This document shows, piece after piece, positions 24,387 to 32,821 of a stretch of DNA of 39,018 nucleotides. The position numbers and the translations under genes are program-made. The stretch lies in assembly GCA_964561545.1 (NCBI GenBank), contig CAZLQF010000026.1:1-39018 (forward strand). The letters run 5' to 3'. How positions within the stretch are numbered: the first letter of the stretch is position 1; each line of letters begins with the position of its first letter. The notes under the pieces were generated by a model, which saw only the letters and a program-made list of their open reading frames with translations, had not been told where the DNA came from and made no database searches. Source of the DNA: CAZLQF01 sp964561545. GTDB lineage: Bacteria > Bacteroidota > Bacteroidia > CAILMK01 > CAYYUA01.

Positions 24387-26786
24387 TTAATTTATAATTG
24401 AAAAAGGGATTTTTAACTTAAATATGATATTCCTTCCCGGATTAAGGGCATACCCTTTATAGGTGTCCAGAAAATCACGGTAAGCTTCATTGGTCAGGTT
24501 TTTACCCTGTATGCTGAAATTGATGGCATCTTTTTGAAAGGGTATATCAAAGCCAATTCCAGCATCCAGCAAGGTATAAGCATCAGTGGAAGCCCTGCCA
24601 AAGGGAAAAGCCTGGTCAAATTGCCAGAATGGTTCATAACGTCCGGCAGCTTGTTTGTCAAAAGCATGGCGAACACCAAGGCTTACGTAAAAAGCATTCA
24701 AGGGGCCAAGCGTTTTTTGGGTATAGCGAACTTCCCCCCCTGTTTTAGTGGCGGGTAGTAACGGCAATTCATCAACGTCCTCAAGCTCATCGTCCACATT
24801 TGCCCCTTGTACGGTTTCAAAAAATCCCTTGATGTTCAGCCAACTTAGCAATTGGGCATTAACGCTTGCATGGCCTCCGGTTAGCAGGGCATCTCCTTGT
24901 ATTGTCTTTAAAATGGGAGGCCCGGCTTTTGACTTTTCACCGGTATTCACCAGGAATATATAATTGCTGATGGCATTGCGGTAAACGGAGGCTTTGGCTT
25001 TAACTTCGGAGGAATGCCATTTTATAGAAAAATCCGTATTGAAATTGGATTCGGCTTTCAATTCCGGATCGCCAATCTGGTATGCGGCAACCCCACCATG
25101 AACACCATCCACATGGAGATCAAAAATGCTGGGCGCTCGAAACCCCCGACCAATATTGGCAGCCAACGCAAGATGATCCGTCAACTGATAATTGGCTCCA
25201 AAAGATCCGGAAATGTTGTTATAGCTTTGCTCCAATATGTTCTCTGTTTCTCCCGAGTCCGGCAAGTTCAATTGCTCGTTGGATTGGGCTTCCTGTATTT
25301 GATAATCATAACGGAGGCCTGCCGATAATGTTAAGCGATTCAATTCAAGATTTTCATAAACGAACCCGCCTATGTTAAAGATATCTGCGCTAGGAACCAA
25401 AGGCTCTTGACCACTTGAATTTTGATTCGTTTGGCGTAGTTCAAAGCCTATGCGTCCATCCAATGGACCTAAATTTTGATGTTGCCATTCGACCCTTCCT
25501 GAATATATTTCCCGCAAAATATTCAAATGGGCCTTTTCATCCGTAGCGGGAAGTTCACTTCTTGGATCGCCTTTCTTATTCGATTGTCTTAAATTGCTCA
25601 CATAAGTGATCTTGGAATTCAACGTGTTGTTATTGCCCAGCCGAATGTTGCTTTTGCCCTGCAAAACGTTGTTGGTAAGCCGTTGCCCGAGCCCTTTTCC
25701 ATTGGGTAAAAGGAAATTATGGGCATTTTGCCAGCGGGTATAGTTGAGGCTAACATTACCAAAGTCACCTGAATAACCGCCTGTAAAGGTTCCGTTCAAT
25801 TGATCAAAATCGGTGTGGTCAAGCTCGCCTGAAAATTTGGGATCGCCTGTTTTACCACTGGGTTCATCAAAAGTTGGAACTTTGGGTGTATGAATATTGC
25901 CGCTTGATCTTCGAATAATTGATCCATTGAAGCCCCATCCTTCACTGGCTCCTTCCAGGCTCAAGCCGCTGGTCCATTGGCTGTTGTTGGTATGGAAATT
26001 TCCAAGTGCTTCACCCTTGAGAAAGCTCCTTTGATTGCGTGCTTCTGGTGCGTTTCCAATCATAAAGTTTACCGCTCCGCCCATTGCATCGGAGCCGTAA
26101 AGCACGCTGGATGGGCCTTGAACGACTTCAATCCGCTCTGCCAAAAAAGGGTCCATGTTGGGCATGTGACGGACTCCATATTGCTGGTAATCCATGGCAA
26201 TGCCATTGTGCAACATTCTTATACGGTTGCCGCTTAAACCACGGATTACGGGTTTTCCCGTGCTGTTGCCGGTATTGATGGTATTCACGCCCGCCATTTG
26301 GTCTACCGTGTTTCCCATCGAAGCATGCTGATGTTCGGTTTTTACTTTACCGGCCAGTAATTCAACATCAGAAGTACTTTTCAAAGGTGTTATGGGCGTT
26401 GGGGCACCTGAAATGACGACTTCCTCAAGATCGTATTCGGATTGTTTTAGGGATACATTGAGTTGGCGGTTTTCTCCGGCTTCAAGATTTATTGTTTTGG
26501 TAATGGTTTTGTAACCAACCCTTGAGTATACAACTTTATATTTATCGTCCTTGAGATCATTTATTTCGTAATAGCCATTCTGGTCAGATACAGCACCGCG
26601 GTTTTCTTCAGATAAACGAATGTTAACCGCGTTTAATGATTTACCTTCTTGGTCCTTTATGTAGCCATTGATGCTACTGTTATTCTGGCTCTTGACAGAT
26701 GATAGGAAGACAAATATTAGTAAGCCTGATGCAAAAAGTTTTGTATATGAATAAAAATGCGTATAGTGTGAAATCAAATTTCTCAT
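24387..26786 (-). CDS. TonB-dependent outer-membrane receptor, ZnuD-like, with CarboxypepD_reg domain
   Basis: A 799-residue receptor. It has a signal peptide (about 15-33), a CarboxypepD_reg-like domain (about 37-118, start SINGYIKDQEGKSLNAVNI) and a plug domain (about 130-245, with RGLSGNRIRMLHNGI and PSSVLYGSDAMGGAVN). A 22-strand-type barrel follows, ending in an aromatic/hydrophobic strand. The barrel segment RAPSIFDLHVDGVHGG...YQIGDPELKAES resembles the ZnuD zinc-receptor group (motif G-x-H-x-x-x-x-Y-x-x-G-x-P-x-L). Import of zinc or another metal or metal complex, powered by TonB, is therefore inferred. A His/Cys-rich small protein gene lies 141 bases upstream on the same strand, and the two share an upstream 9-mer. 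Confidence 0.92.
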   Translation of the reverse strand: MRNLISHYTHFYSYTKLFASGLLIFVFLSSVKSQNNSSINGYIKDQEGKSLNAVNIRLSEENRGAVSDQNGYYEINDLKDDKYKVVYSRVGYKTITKTINLEAGENRQLNVSLKQSEYDLEEVVISGAPTPITPLKSTSDVELLAGKVKTEHQHASMGNTVDQMAGVNTINTGNSTGKPVIRGLSGNRIRMLHNGIAMDYQQYGVRHMPNMDPFLAERIEVVQGPSSVLYGSDAMGGAVNFMIGNAPEARNQRSFLKGEALGNFHTNNSQWTSGLSLEGASEGWGFNGSIIRRSSGNIHTPKVPTFDEPSGKTGDPKFSGELDHTDFDQLNGTFTGGYSGDFGNVSLNYTRWQNAHNFLLPNGKGLGQRLTNNVLQGKSNIRLGNNNTLNSKITYVSNLRQSNKKGDPRSELPATDEKAHLNILREIYSGRVEWQHQNLGPLDGRIGFELRQTNQNSSGQEPLVPSADIFNIGGFVYENLELNRLTLSAGLRYDYQIQEAQSNEQLNLPDSGETENILEQSYNNISGSFGANYQLTDHLALAANIGRGFRAPSIFDLHVDGVHGGVAAYQIGDPELKAESNFNTDFSIKWHSSEVKAKASVYRNAISNYIFLVNTGEKSKAGPPILKTIQGDALLTGGHASVNAQLLSWLNIKGFFETVQGANVDDELEDVDELPLLPATKTGGEVRYTQKTLGPLNAFYVSLGVRHAFDKQAAGRYEPFWQFDQAFPFGRASTDAYTLLDAGIGFDIPFQKDAINFSIQGKNLTNEAYRDFLDTYKGYALNPGRNIIFKLKIPFSIIN

Positions 26787-26829
26787 TTTAATAATTTTTT
26801 AATTGAACAGTTTAAGATTAATAAGAGCC

Positions 26830-26838
26830 TGGTTACTA
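26830..26838 (-). promoter_or_regulatory. Shared 9-mer upstream of the receptor gene
   Basis: TAGTAACCA on the minus strand, 43 bases upstream of the receptor ATG. The same 9-mer occurs 35 bases upstream of the small His/Cys-rich gene (27281-27289). This is a candidate common regulator site; no known motif is recognised. Confidence 0.25.
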
Positions 26839-26927
26839 CAAATCCATCATACACAATGCAGCAGCAATGCAAGCTCATGAGAAAAGCGTTAAGCTTTCAA
26901 TAAATTAAGATGTGAAGGCAATGATCA

Positions 26928-27245
26928 CTATCCTTGAGGAGGCCCTCTTGGAAAAGGAATGGCAAAATAAGAAAAGGTAAAATTAAAGCTTAGAAAAGCG
27001 TAAAACTTTGAAGAAAGTTGATGTACTGAAAAAGCTAAATGGCCTGAAGAATCAAGAAAAACTGGTGTGCTGAATTGACAAATCAGGCAATCAACACTGG
27101 TTTTGGCTAAGTGCGAATCATGTTCGCATTTGGAGGTTTGATTATCCGTAGTAGTATTTTCATGAAAATGCCATAGCTCTTTCGGGTAAAGGAAGACCGA
27201 AAAGCTTAGGAGCAATAATAGCGCTATGGATTTTCGTACGATCAA
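26928..27245 (-). CDS. Small membrane/exported His- and Cys-rich protein upstream of the metal receptor
   Basis: A 105-residue protein. A hydrophobic N-terminal segment (about 4-20) could be a signal or membrane anchor. A cluster of possible metal ligands follows: His26, His28, Cys40, His42, His45, Cys53 and Cys56 (Cys-x-x-Cys). A second hydrophobic stretch (about 80-97) is aromatic-rich, and the C-terminus is PRGPPQG. Short proteins with an H-x-H start, a C-x-x-C and a terminal R-G/A-P-P are found beside TonB receptors for metals, and DUF2946 has a similar layout. I place it there only tentatively. It probably binds or senses zinc or copper in the envelope and works with the downstream receptor. 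Confidence 0.68.
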   Translation of the reverse strand: MIVRKSIALLLLLSFSVFLYPKELWHFHENTTTDNQTSKCEHDSHLAKTSVDCLICQFSTPVFLDSSGHLAFSVHQLSSKFYAFLSFNFTFSYFAIPFPRGPPQG

Positions 27246-27280
27246 CGGTTTTTGAATGATATCAATTTAATACAATCTAG

Positions 27281-27289
27281 TGGTTACTA
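27281..27289 (-). promoter_or_regulatory. Shared 9-mer upstream of the His/Cys-rich gene
   Basis: TAGTAACCA on the minus strand, 35 bases before the ATG at 27245, identical to the element at 26830-26838. Here it is followed by CTA, so TAGT...ACTA forms a small inverted repeat. Confidence 0.25.
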
Positions 27290-27427
27290 AAGTTCAAACT
27301 GGTTATTAAAATTAGGAAATTTTACCATTTATTAAGTATTGACCTCCAAATTGCCTGAAATGATTAAAGTCATGAATCATTGTTAAACCTTATTCAGGGT
27401 TATCAAAACCTCAGTTAAGACATCCTG

Positions 27428-28043
27428 AATTTTATCAAAGCCAAGTTCTTTCTTCAACTTATTAATGCCCCATTTTGCTTGATTTTAAACATTTACCTCT
27501 GTAAGAATAACTTTAAGGACTCGCAAATTGCAGATTTCATAATTTCTCGTTTTATGGGAATGCTATTGGTTTATCTTCTGCTTGGCTTCATGATCAAAAC
27601 CCCTAAATTATTCCTTTTTTTTAGCTGCTATTTCACCCTCTTTTAAACCTTTATGGTCGTTATAGGAACGGGGCTTAATATCAACTTCCTGGTTTATAAC
27701 AGTACCCTGCTCTGGGGTTTGTTATTTGCATTTTATCATCAGAAATGAGTAAGTAAAGAGCCATTAGGAAGCATTGTCGCTCAATGTTTCCATTTCGATC
27801 ATCAGTATTTTCTTGGCGGGCTCGATAAATTATTTACTGCATTGGATCAACCCGTAATTTTTCAATGAAAGATTGTTGATCACGTTGTTTGGATTTGCTG
27901 GTTTTAGTGGGATTTATTTTTTATCCCGAATCCGGATGCAGGAATTAATGCCCGAAAAACAAATCAAGGGCATGGACTTGAAGCAAGGCGATTGGGGCTT
28001 ATTTGTCAGCGCTTTTTTGCCAAAAATTATCGTAGCAGCATGA
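27428..28043 (+). pseudogene. Degraded integral-membrane protein gene
   Basis: In one plus frame, 27428-27748 reads as hydrophobic protein (segments SQIADFIISRFMGMLLVYL and GLNINFLVYNSTLLWGLLF) interrupted by TAA at 27644 and closed by TGA at 27746. A frame change then gives, from 27777, SLNVSISIISIFLAGSINYL and a TAA at 27855. After that come LITLFGFAGFSGIYFLSRIR, an amphipathic stretch with MPEKQIKGMDLKQGDWG, and a stop at 28041. Successive helices with proper loops across two stops and one frameshift indicate a former polytopic membrane protein, perhaps a permease. The family is not identified. Confidence 0.65.
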
Positions 28044-28157
28044 GCCTGATTGACAATCCAATTAATGAACCTGTTTTTTTTACCCCAAAAAATTTTGATT
28101 GTTATAAGTTGTATTAACCTTATTCCAATATAGCCATGATCTTATTGCTAAATGCAA

Positions 28158-29657
28158 TCACTCCAAAGCCTCGGTACTACTGATACCCACATAACTCCAA
28201 TCGGTTCCGTCTTTGGTATCCTTGATCTCGAAACCAAGTTTCAAAAGGTCATCCCGTATTTTGTCGGCTGTTGCAAAATCTTTGTTTTTACGGGCTTCCT
28301 GCCTTGTTTTAAGAAGCAGGTTCATCAAGCCCTCTACTTGGTGTTCCGACTCGCTATTTTGGTCAAGTTCCAATCCAAGGATTTCGTGTATGAAATTTTC
28401 AAAGCTGGTTTTAAATGTGTTTAGGTCCTCTTGGGTAAGAAATTCAGAGCCTTCGGCTAGCCTGTTAATGTAGGTAACACCTTCAAAAAGCTCTGCAATG
28501 AGCTTTGGGGTGTTGAAGTCATCATCCATTGCTTGATAACAAGCCTCTTTCCATTCGTTTACTTTAAAGGAAGACTCCTTGGATGGTTGGATATTTTGCA
28601 AACGATGGTGGGCTTCCGTCAAGCGGTGATGCCCTTTGAAAGCTGCCTGCAATGCTTCATTTGAAAAATCGAGGGGTCTTCGGTAATGCGATTGCAGGAT
28701 TAAAAATCTTACCGTCATTGGAGAGTAGGCTTGATCCAATAGCTCATGATCGCCCGTAAACAGCTCATTGATGGTGATACTGTTGCCCTGGGATTTGCCC
28801 ATTTTCTGGCCATTCACGGTTACCATGTTGTTGTGGATCCAATAGCGAGCAAAGGATTGGTCATACCGCCCTTCTGCCTGGGCTACTTCACATTCATGGT
28901 GGGGAAAGATGTTTTCCATACCGCCCCCGTGAATGTCAAAAGTTTCACCGAGGTACTTTTGGCTCATGGCAGTGCACTCGATGTGCCAACCCGGATAGCC
29001 ATAACCCCACGGTGAAGGCCACTTCATAAGATGGTTTTCATCGGCTTTTTTCCATAAGGCAAAGTCGAGCTGATTCTTTTTCTTTTCCTGGCCGGCCAAT
29101 TCGCGTTCAGCTCCACCTTGCAGCAGTTCGTCAATATCCCGGCCCGAAAGCTTACCGTAGTTATGGTCCTTGCTGTATTTTGCTATATCAAAGTAAACGG
29201 AGCCATCCACTTCATAAGCCAATCCTTTATTGATCAATTCCTCGATGTATTCAATCTGTTCAGGAATGTGGCCGCTTGGGCGCGGATAAATGGAAGCACG
29301 TTTTACATTCAAGGCATCCATGTCACGGAAATAGGCGGCCATGTAATGCTCCACCACTTCCATGGGCTCCAGTTGCTCTACTTTTGATTGCTTTTGGATC
29401 TTATCTTCCCCTTCATCAGCATCATCGGTTAGGTGGCCTACATCGGTAATGTTTTGGACATACCGGATTTTATACCCAAGATGAAGCATATAGCGGTAAA
29501 TAATATCAAACGAAACGTAAGACTTAGCATGCCCTAAATGCGGCTCTCCATAAACCGTAGGGCCGCATACGTACATGCCTACAAAAGGGGGCTTTAAAGG
29601 TTCGAACTTTTCTTTCCTCCTTGTGAGTGAGTTGTATATTGTTAGTGATCGTTCCAT
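28158..29657 (-). CDS. cysS: Cysteinyl-tRNA synthetase
   Basis: A 499-residue class I synthetase. C31-G-P-T-V-Y and the HIGH-type PHLGHAK (HLGH at 40-43) stand at the N-terminus. The zinc ligands are Cys31, the Cys of WHIECTAMS and the His/Glu of FPHHECEVAQAE. The KMSKS-type motif is KMGKS at 285-289. The helical anticodon-binding region and the short C-terminal domain (RDDLLKLGFEIKDTKDGTDW) are complete. The enzyme attaches cysteine to tRNA-Cys. It follows the rhomboid and EEP genes on the same strand, but an exact -7 element just 4 bases upstream of the ATG suggests its own, nearly leaderless, transcript. Confidence 0.97.
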   Translation of the reverse strand: MERSLTIYNSLTRRKEKFEPLKPPFVGMYVCGPTVYGEPHLGHAKSYVSFDIIYRYMLHLGYKIRYVQNITDVGHLTDDADEGEDKIQKQSKVEQLEPMEVVEHYMAAYFRDMDALNVKRASIYPRPSGHIPEQIEYIEELINKGLAYEVDGSVYFDIAKYSKDHNYGKLSGRDIDELLQGGAERELAGQEKKKNQLDFALWKKADENHLMKWPSPWGYGYPGWHIECTAMSQKYLGETFDIHGGGMENIFPHHECEVAQAEGRYDQSFARYWIHNNMVTVNGQKMGKSQGNSITINELFTGDHELLDQAYSPMTVRFLILQSHYRRPLDFSNEALQAAFKGHHRLTEAHHRLQNIQPSKESSFKVNEWKEACYQAMDDDFNTPKLIAELFEGVTYINRLAEGSEFLTQEDLNTFKTSFENFIHEILGLELDQNSESEHQVEGLMNLLLKTRQEARKNKDFATADKIRDDLLKLGFEIKDTKDGTDWSYVGISSTEALE

Positions 29658-29661
29658 GGTG

Positions 29662-29669
29662 CAAATTTA
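29662..29669 (-). promoter_or_regulatory. Candidate -7 element for cysS immediately before the start codon
   Basis: The minus strand reads TAAATTTG, an exact TAnnTTTG match, ending 4 bases before the cysS ATG. With the usual spacing, transcription would begin at or next to the start codon. A TTTTTG lies 14 bases upstream, closer than the typical -33 spacing. Confidence 0.42.
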
Positions 29670-29713
29670 AGGTTCGAAAGCCACAAAAAGCGAATGGTTC
29701 CTTAAAATAAAAA

Positions 29714-30814
29714 TCAATTCCTGCTGCCTGATTTTTCTGGTTCAAGGTATAAATTACAGATCAGCGGGTAATGATCAGAAAATGCCTTGCGTATGATGTT
29801 GGCCGATGTTGCTTTCATGCCCTTGCCTGTGAGGATGTAGTCAATTCTTAGCAAAGGCAAGGTGCCTGCATAAGTAGAACCAAAGCCTGTAGCTGTTTTG
29901 AGGTAAGCATCGTTGAGGTTTTCAGACAATTCTTGGTAGGAATAGGAGAGTGGTGTATCATTGAAATCACCGCTCAATACCACCGGCAAATTGTTGACTT
30001 CAAGGTGTTGTTTGAGGGTGTCTATTTGATGGCTCCTTTTAATAAATGCCTGGCTCAGCTTTTCTATTTTTGAACGCGTGTCCTTGCCCAGGAGCTCTAA
30101 TTCATCATTGGTTGCCCTTAGTTCCTGCTTGAAAAGTCGGATGGATTGTAAGTGAGTGTTGTAAATCCGGATGGTGTCGTTGTGCTTCACGATATCTACA
30201 TACACACAGCCGTTGGTACGCTCTTCTGGAAACTTGAAGAGGCCTTTGTTGACAATCGGGAATTTGGATAATACAGCAAGGCCAAAGAAATTACCCCCCT
30301 TCCTGATGTAAGAATTATCCAGGTAATGGTGCGGTAAATTGGTGGCTTGTTGGAGCTGGTTAAAATTATTGTTTGATTTGCCTGGCCTGAAGTAAAACTC
30401 CTGTAAACACAATACATCGGGTTGAATCTCCTGAAAAAAATCGGTGATCCGTTTTGATTCTTTTTCAGTTTTATAGCGGCCATAGCCTTGTACATTGTAA
30501 CTCATCAACTGCATCGTGGATTCCTCATTGTCCGATTCCTTACTAAAATTGAGCGCAAACGTTTTATTGATAGCACTAAAACTTACCAAAAGAATAAAGA
30601 CAGAGGGGATGAGGTTGAGGCTTTTCCTAACGATCCAATAAACAAGGATGGCGATGTGGCCGATGAGCAGAACAGGAAAAAATAAATTGACCAAGCCCGG
30701 AATGGTTGTAAGCTCAGGATTGATATAGGGCGCTAACAAGGCAGGAATGGTTACGAATATTAGGAACCATTGCAGTATCAGGACAATGCCATTAATCAAC
30801 TTTTTAATCATCAA
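29714..30814 (-). CDS. Endonuclease/exonuclease/phosphatase-family membrane protein
   Basis: A 366-residue protein with three N-terminal transmembrane helices (about 5-30, 38-62 and 67-87), then an EEP (DNase I-like) domain from about 100 to the end. EEP motifs in order are MSYNVQGYG, CLQEFY (metal-binding Glu), IYNTHLQS, SGDFNDTPLSYSY and IDYILTGKG...FSDHYPLI with the catalytic Asp-His. Such domains cleave phosphodiesters in nucleic acids, phospholipids or inositol phosphates; the substrate here is unknown. The topology would place the domain outside the inner membrane. It lies 49 bases after the rhomboid gene and probably shares its transcript, a pairing I recall as common in Bacteroidota. 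Confidence 0.88.
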   Translation of the reverse strand: MMIKKLINGIVLILQWFLIFVTIPALLAPYINPELTTIPGLVNLFFPVLLIGHIAILVYWIVRKSLNLIPSVFILLVSFSAINKTFALNFSKESDNEESTMQLMSYNVQGYGRYKTEKESKRITDFFQEIQPDVLCLQEFYFRPGKSNNNFNQLQQATNLPHHYLDNSYIRKGGNFFGLAVLSKFPIVNKGLFKFPEERTNGCVYVDIVKHNDTIRIYNTHLQSIRLFKQELRATNDELELLGKDTRSKIEKLSQAFIKRSHQIDTLKQHLEVNNLPVVLSGDFNDTPLSYSYQELSENLNDAYLKTATGFGSTYAGTLPLLRIDYILTGKGMKATSANIIRKAFSDHYPLICNLYLEPEKSGSRN

Positions 30815-30863
30815 TGGGCCATTTCAAACAATAGCAAAAGAATGAAATATAATGCTGTAATTG

Positions 30864-31781
30864 TTATTTGCTGGCTTTAAAAAGGGTGTCGCGTTCCTGG
30901 TCGGTTAGGCTGTCGTAGCCCGATTCGGCAATTTTGTCCAGTATCCGGTCGATCTCTTTTTGGTCTACGTCTTTTTGCTTTTGGTTGGTTTTTGCTTTCC
31001 TGCCTTGTGTTTTGTTGCGATGAACTTTGAATGATGATCTACCACTGGAAGAAGAGGATGAAAAAACATCCATGATTTTATCCCAGGTATTGTTAAACCA
31101 TTGGCCAATGTCGTTGCCCTGCTGCAATTGGCGAATGAAAAAGTAACCATAAATGGCCCCACCTATATGGGCAAAATTGCCGCCTGAGTTAGGGCCGGCC
31201 AGTTTTAACAAGCTTAGCAACACCAAAACCATGGCAATGTATTTAAGCCTTACTGGCCCAAAAAGGAGGAGGTTCAAGGTAAAATCCGGCAGCAAGGTAG
31301 CGGTAGCAGCTACCACTGCTAAAACACCGGCAGAAGCTCCTACCATCCCAAATGCGGGCTCCATTCCCGAAAGCAAAGGAAAAACTTGATAGGCCAGGAT
31401 GAAAATCGCTGCACCGGACAAGCCTCCTATGATAAAAGTGCTGAATAATTTGCGGTTACCCAGGTATTCCTGAAATATGCGACCAAACCAATATAAAATC
31501 AGCATGTTGAACAATATATGAAAGATGCCTGCATGCATGAACATATAGGTGATCAATGTCCAGGGATGGGTCAACACTTCTACTGGGTCAGCTGGAACCG
31601 CCAGGAAATCATAAATTTGATTGGAAATGCCGGCATCCAATTGAAAAAGCAGTAGAAAAACTTTCAAAACGTTGAATACCACAAAAACGGCAACGTTGAT
31701 AAAAATAAGCTGGTAAAGCGTGTCACCACTCTCAAACACCTTAAATTTAATATCTTCCCAGATTGATGAAGTTCCGTTCAT
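30864..31781 (-). CDS. Rhomboid-family intramembrane serine protease
   Basis: A 305-residue rhomboid with six hydrophobic segments. The conserved pattern WTLITYMFMHAGIFHILFNM is present, the nucleophile Ser150 lies in GASAG and His205 in AHIGG completes the dyad. A cytoplasmic C-terminal tail of about 80 residues is basic (RNKTQGRKAKTNQKQK) and ends in a helical acidic segment (EIDRILDKIAESGYDSL) typical of Bacteroidota rhomboids. The enzyme cleaves transmembrane helices of membrane proteins; its target is unknown. It is the first gene of the likely rhomboid-EEP unit. Confidence 0.94.
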   Translation of the reverse strand: MNGTSSIWEDIKFKVFESGDTLYQLIFINVAVFVVFNVLKVFLLLFQLDAGISNQIYDFLAVPADPVEVLTHPWTLITYMFMHAGIFHILFNMLILYWFGRIFQEYLGNRKLFSTFIIGGLSGAAIFILAYQVFPLLSGMEPAFGMVGASAGVLAVVAATATLLPDFTLNLLLFGPVRLKYIAMVLVLLSLLKLAGPNSGGNFAHIGGAIYGYFFIRQLQQGNDIGQWFNNTWDKIMDVFSSSSSSGRSSFKVHRNKTQGRKAKTNQKQKDVDQKEIDRILDKIAESGYDSLTDQERDTLFKASK

Positions 31782-32001
31782 TAAAAATCATGTTTAAATA
31801 TATTAACACCCAAAGGCCAAAAACCGTTGAATAAGTTGATAAGTTCAACAAAATTATTAAATGATTTAATTTCTACTAAGAAGAAATAGTTCCTCCTCTA
31901 TCCGATCAATGGGGCTCTAAAGTTTACCAATTAACCTCCTATATGAATTTAATTTCCATTGGAAAGAATGCAATTTTGCAGCCATAAAAAAGCCCATTTA
32001 A

Positions 32002-32643
32002 TTGACAAGAAGGAAGCGGAAAAAGATCGCGGAAACCAAGGTTATGGACAACGTCCTTGAAAATCCGGAAGGCATCAAAGGGCGTTGGAACAGTGATTAT
32101 TTCCATAATGACAATCCCATTGTAGTAGAATTGGGCTGTGGCAAGGGCGAATATACGGTAGCCTTGGCCCAGCAATATCCTGATCATAACTACATCGGGG
32201 TGGATGTTAAGGGAGTGCGGCTTTGGAAAGGGGCTAAATTTTGCCTTGAAAACGGGATCACCAATGCGGCTTTTCTTCGGATCCTTATTGAAACCATGGA
32301 TGCGTATTTTGCCCAGGATGAGGTTTCCGAAATTTGGTTAACTTTTCCGGACCCTCAGCCCAAGAAGAGTAAGGCCAAAAAGCGCTTAATGTCCCCGCGC
32401 TATTTGAACATTTACGACCAGGTGCTCAAGCCCGATGGGTTGTTGCATTTGAAAACGGATAATGAACACCTCTTTCAATATGCCATGGAAACAATTCCGG
32501 CTGAAGGTTGGCAGATAATAGCTTATACCTGGGATCTTTACCATTCGGAGCTTTACGATGAGCTCACTTCTATTCCTACGCATTATGAACAAAAATTTGG
32601 TGGGGATGGGACGCCTATTAAGTACATGCGATTTAAAAGGTGA
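32002..32643 (+). CDS. trmB: tRNA (guanine-N7-)-methyltransferase
   Basis: A 213-residue SAM-dependent methyltransferase with the SAM-binding ELGCGKGE at 43-50, the signature FPDPQPKKSKAKKRL, and the LKTDN region. TrmB adds the N7-methyl to G46 of many tRNAs. The frame starts with TTG at 32002; the next ATG (32044, Met15) would remove the basic N-terminus RRKRKKIAE. Homologues begin with a similar basic stretch, so the TTG start is preferred. Length then agrees with the family. It is a single-gene unit. Confidence 0.93.
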   Translation: MTRRKRKKIAETKVMDNVLENPEGIKGRWNSDYFHNDNPIVVELGCGKGEYTVALAQQYPDHNYIGVDVKGVRLWKGAKFCLENGITNAAFLRILIETMDAYFAQDEVSEIWLTFPDPQPKKSKAKKRLMSPRYLNIYDQVLKPDGLLHLKTDNEHLFQYAMETIPAEGWQIIAYTWDLYHSELYDELTSIPTHYEQKFGGDGTPIKYMRFKR

Positions 32644-32821
32644 GTAAAATAGTCATGATGCAATCATTCTAAATTCAGAAAATATTTGTCAATTGGTAAG
32701 GTGAAAGTTCTTTTGAGTGGTGTTGATTTTAATTGGCCAAAGGCAAAAAGGGCTTATAGCAAAACCAAATTTCGTGGTAAGTCGTTCTTATGCTTTAAAA
32801 AAGACAAAAGTCGTCCTACCA

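Larger units (their letters stand above)
27246..28157. other. Gene-free stretch dominated by a decayed gene
   Basis: These 912 bases contain no intact gene. Most of it (27428-28043) is a broken membrane-protein gene, listed separately. On the minus strand 27383-27478 reads AKWGINKLKKELGFDK and continues to a stop after ITLNKV, a protein-like 31-codon tail with no intact start. The last 110 bases before cysS show nothing. Confidence 0.6.

Noticed and set aside
27246..28157. Insertion sequence as the cause of the broken gene
   Set aside because: No terminal inverted repeats, target duplication or transposase-like sequence was seen; ordinary mutation explains the stops and frameshift.
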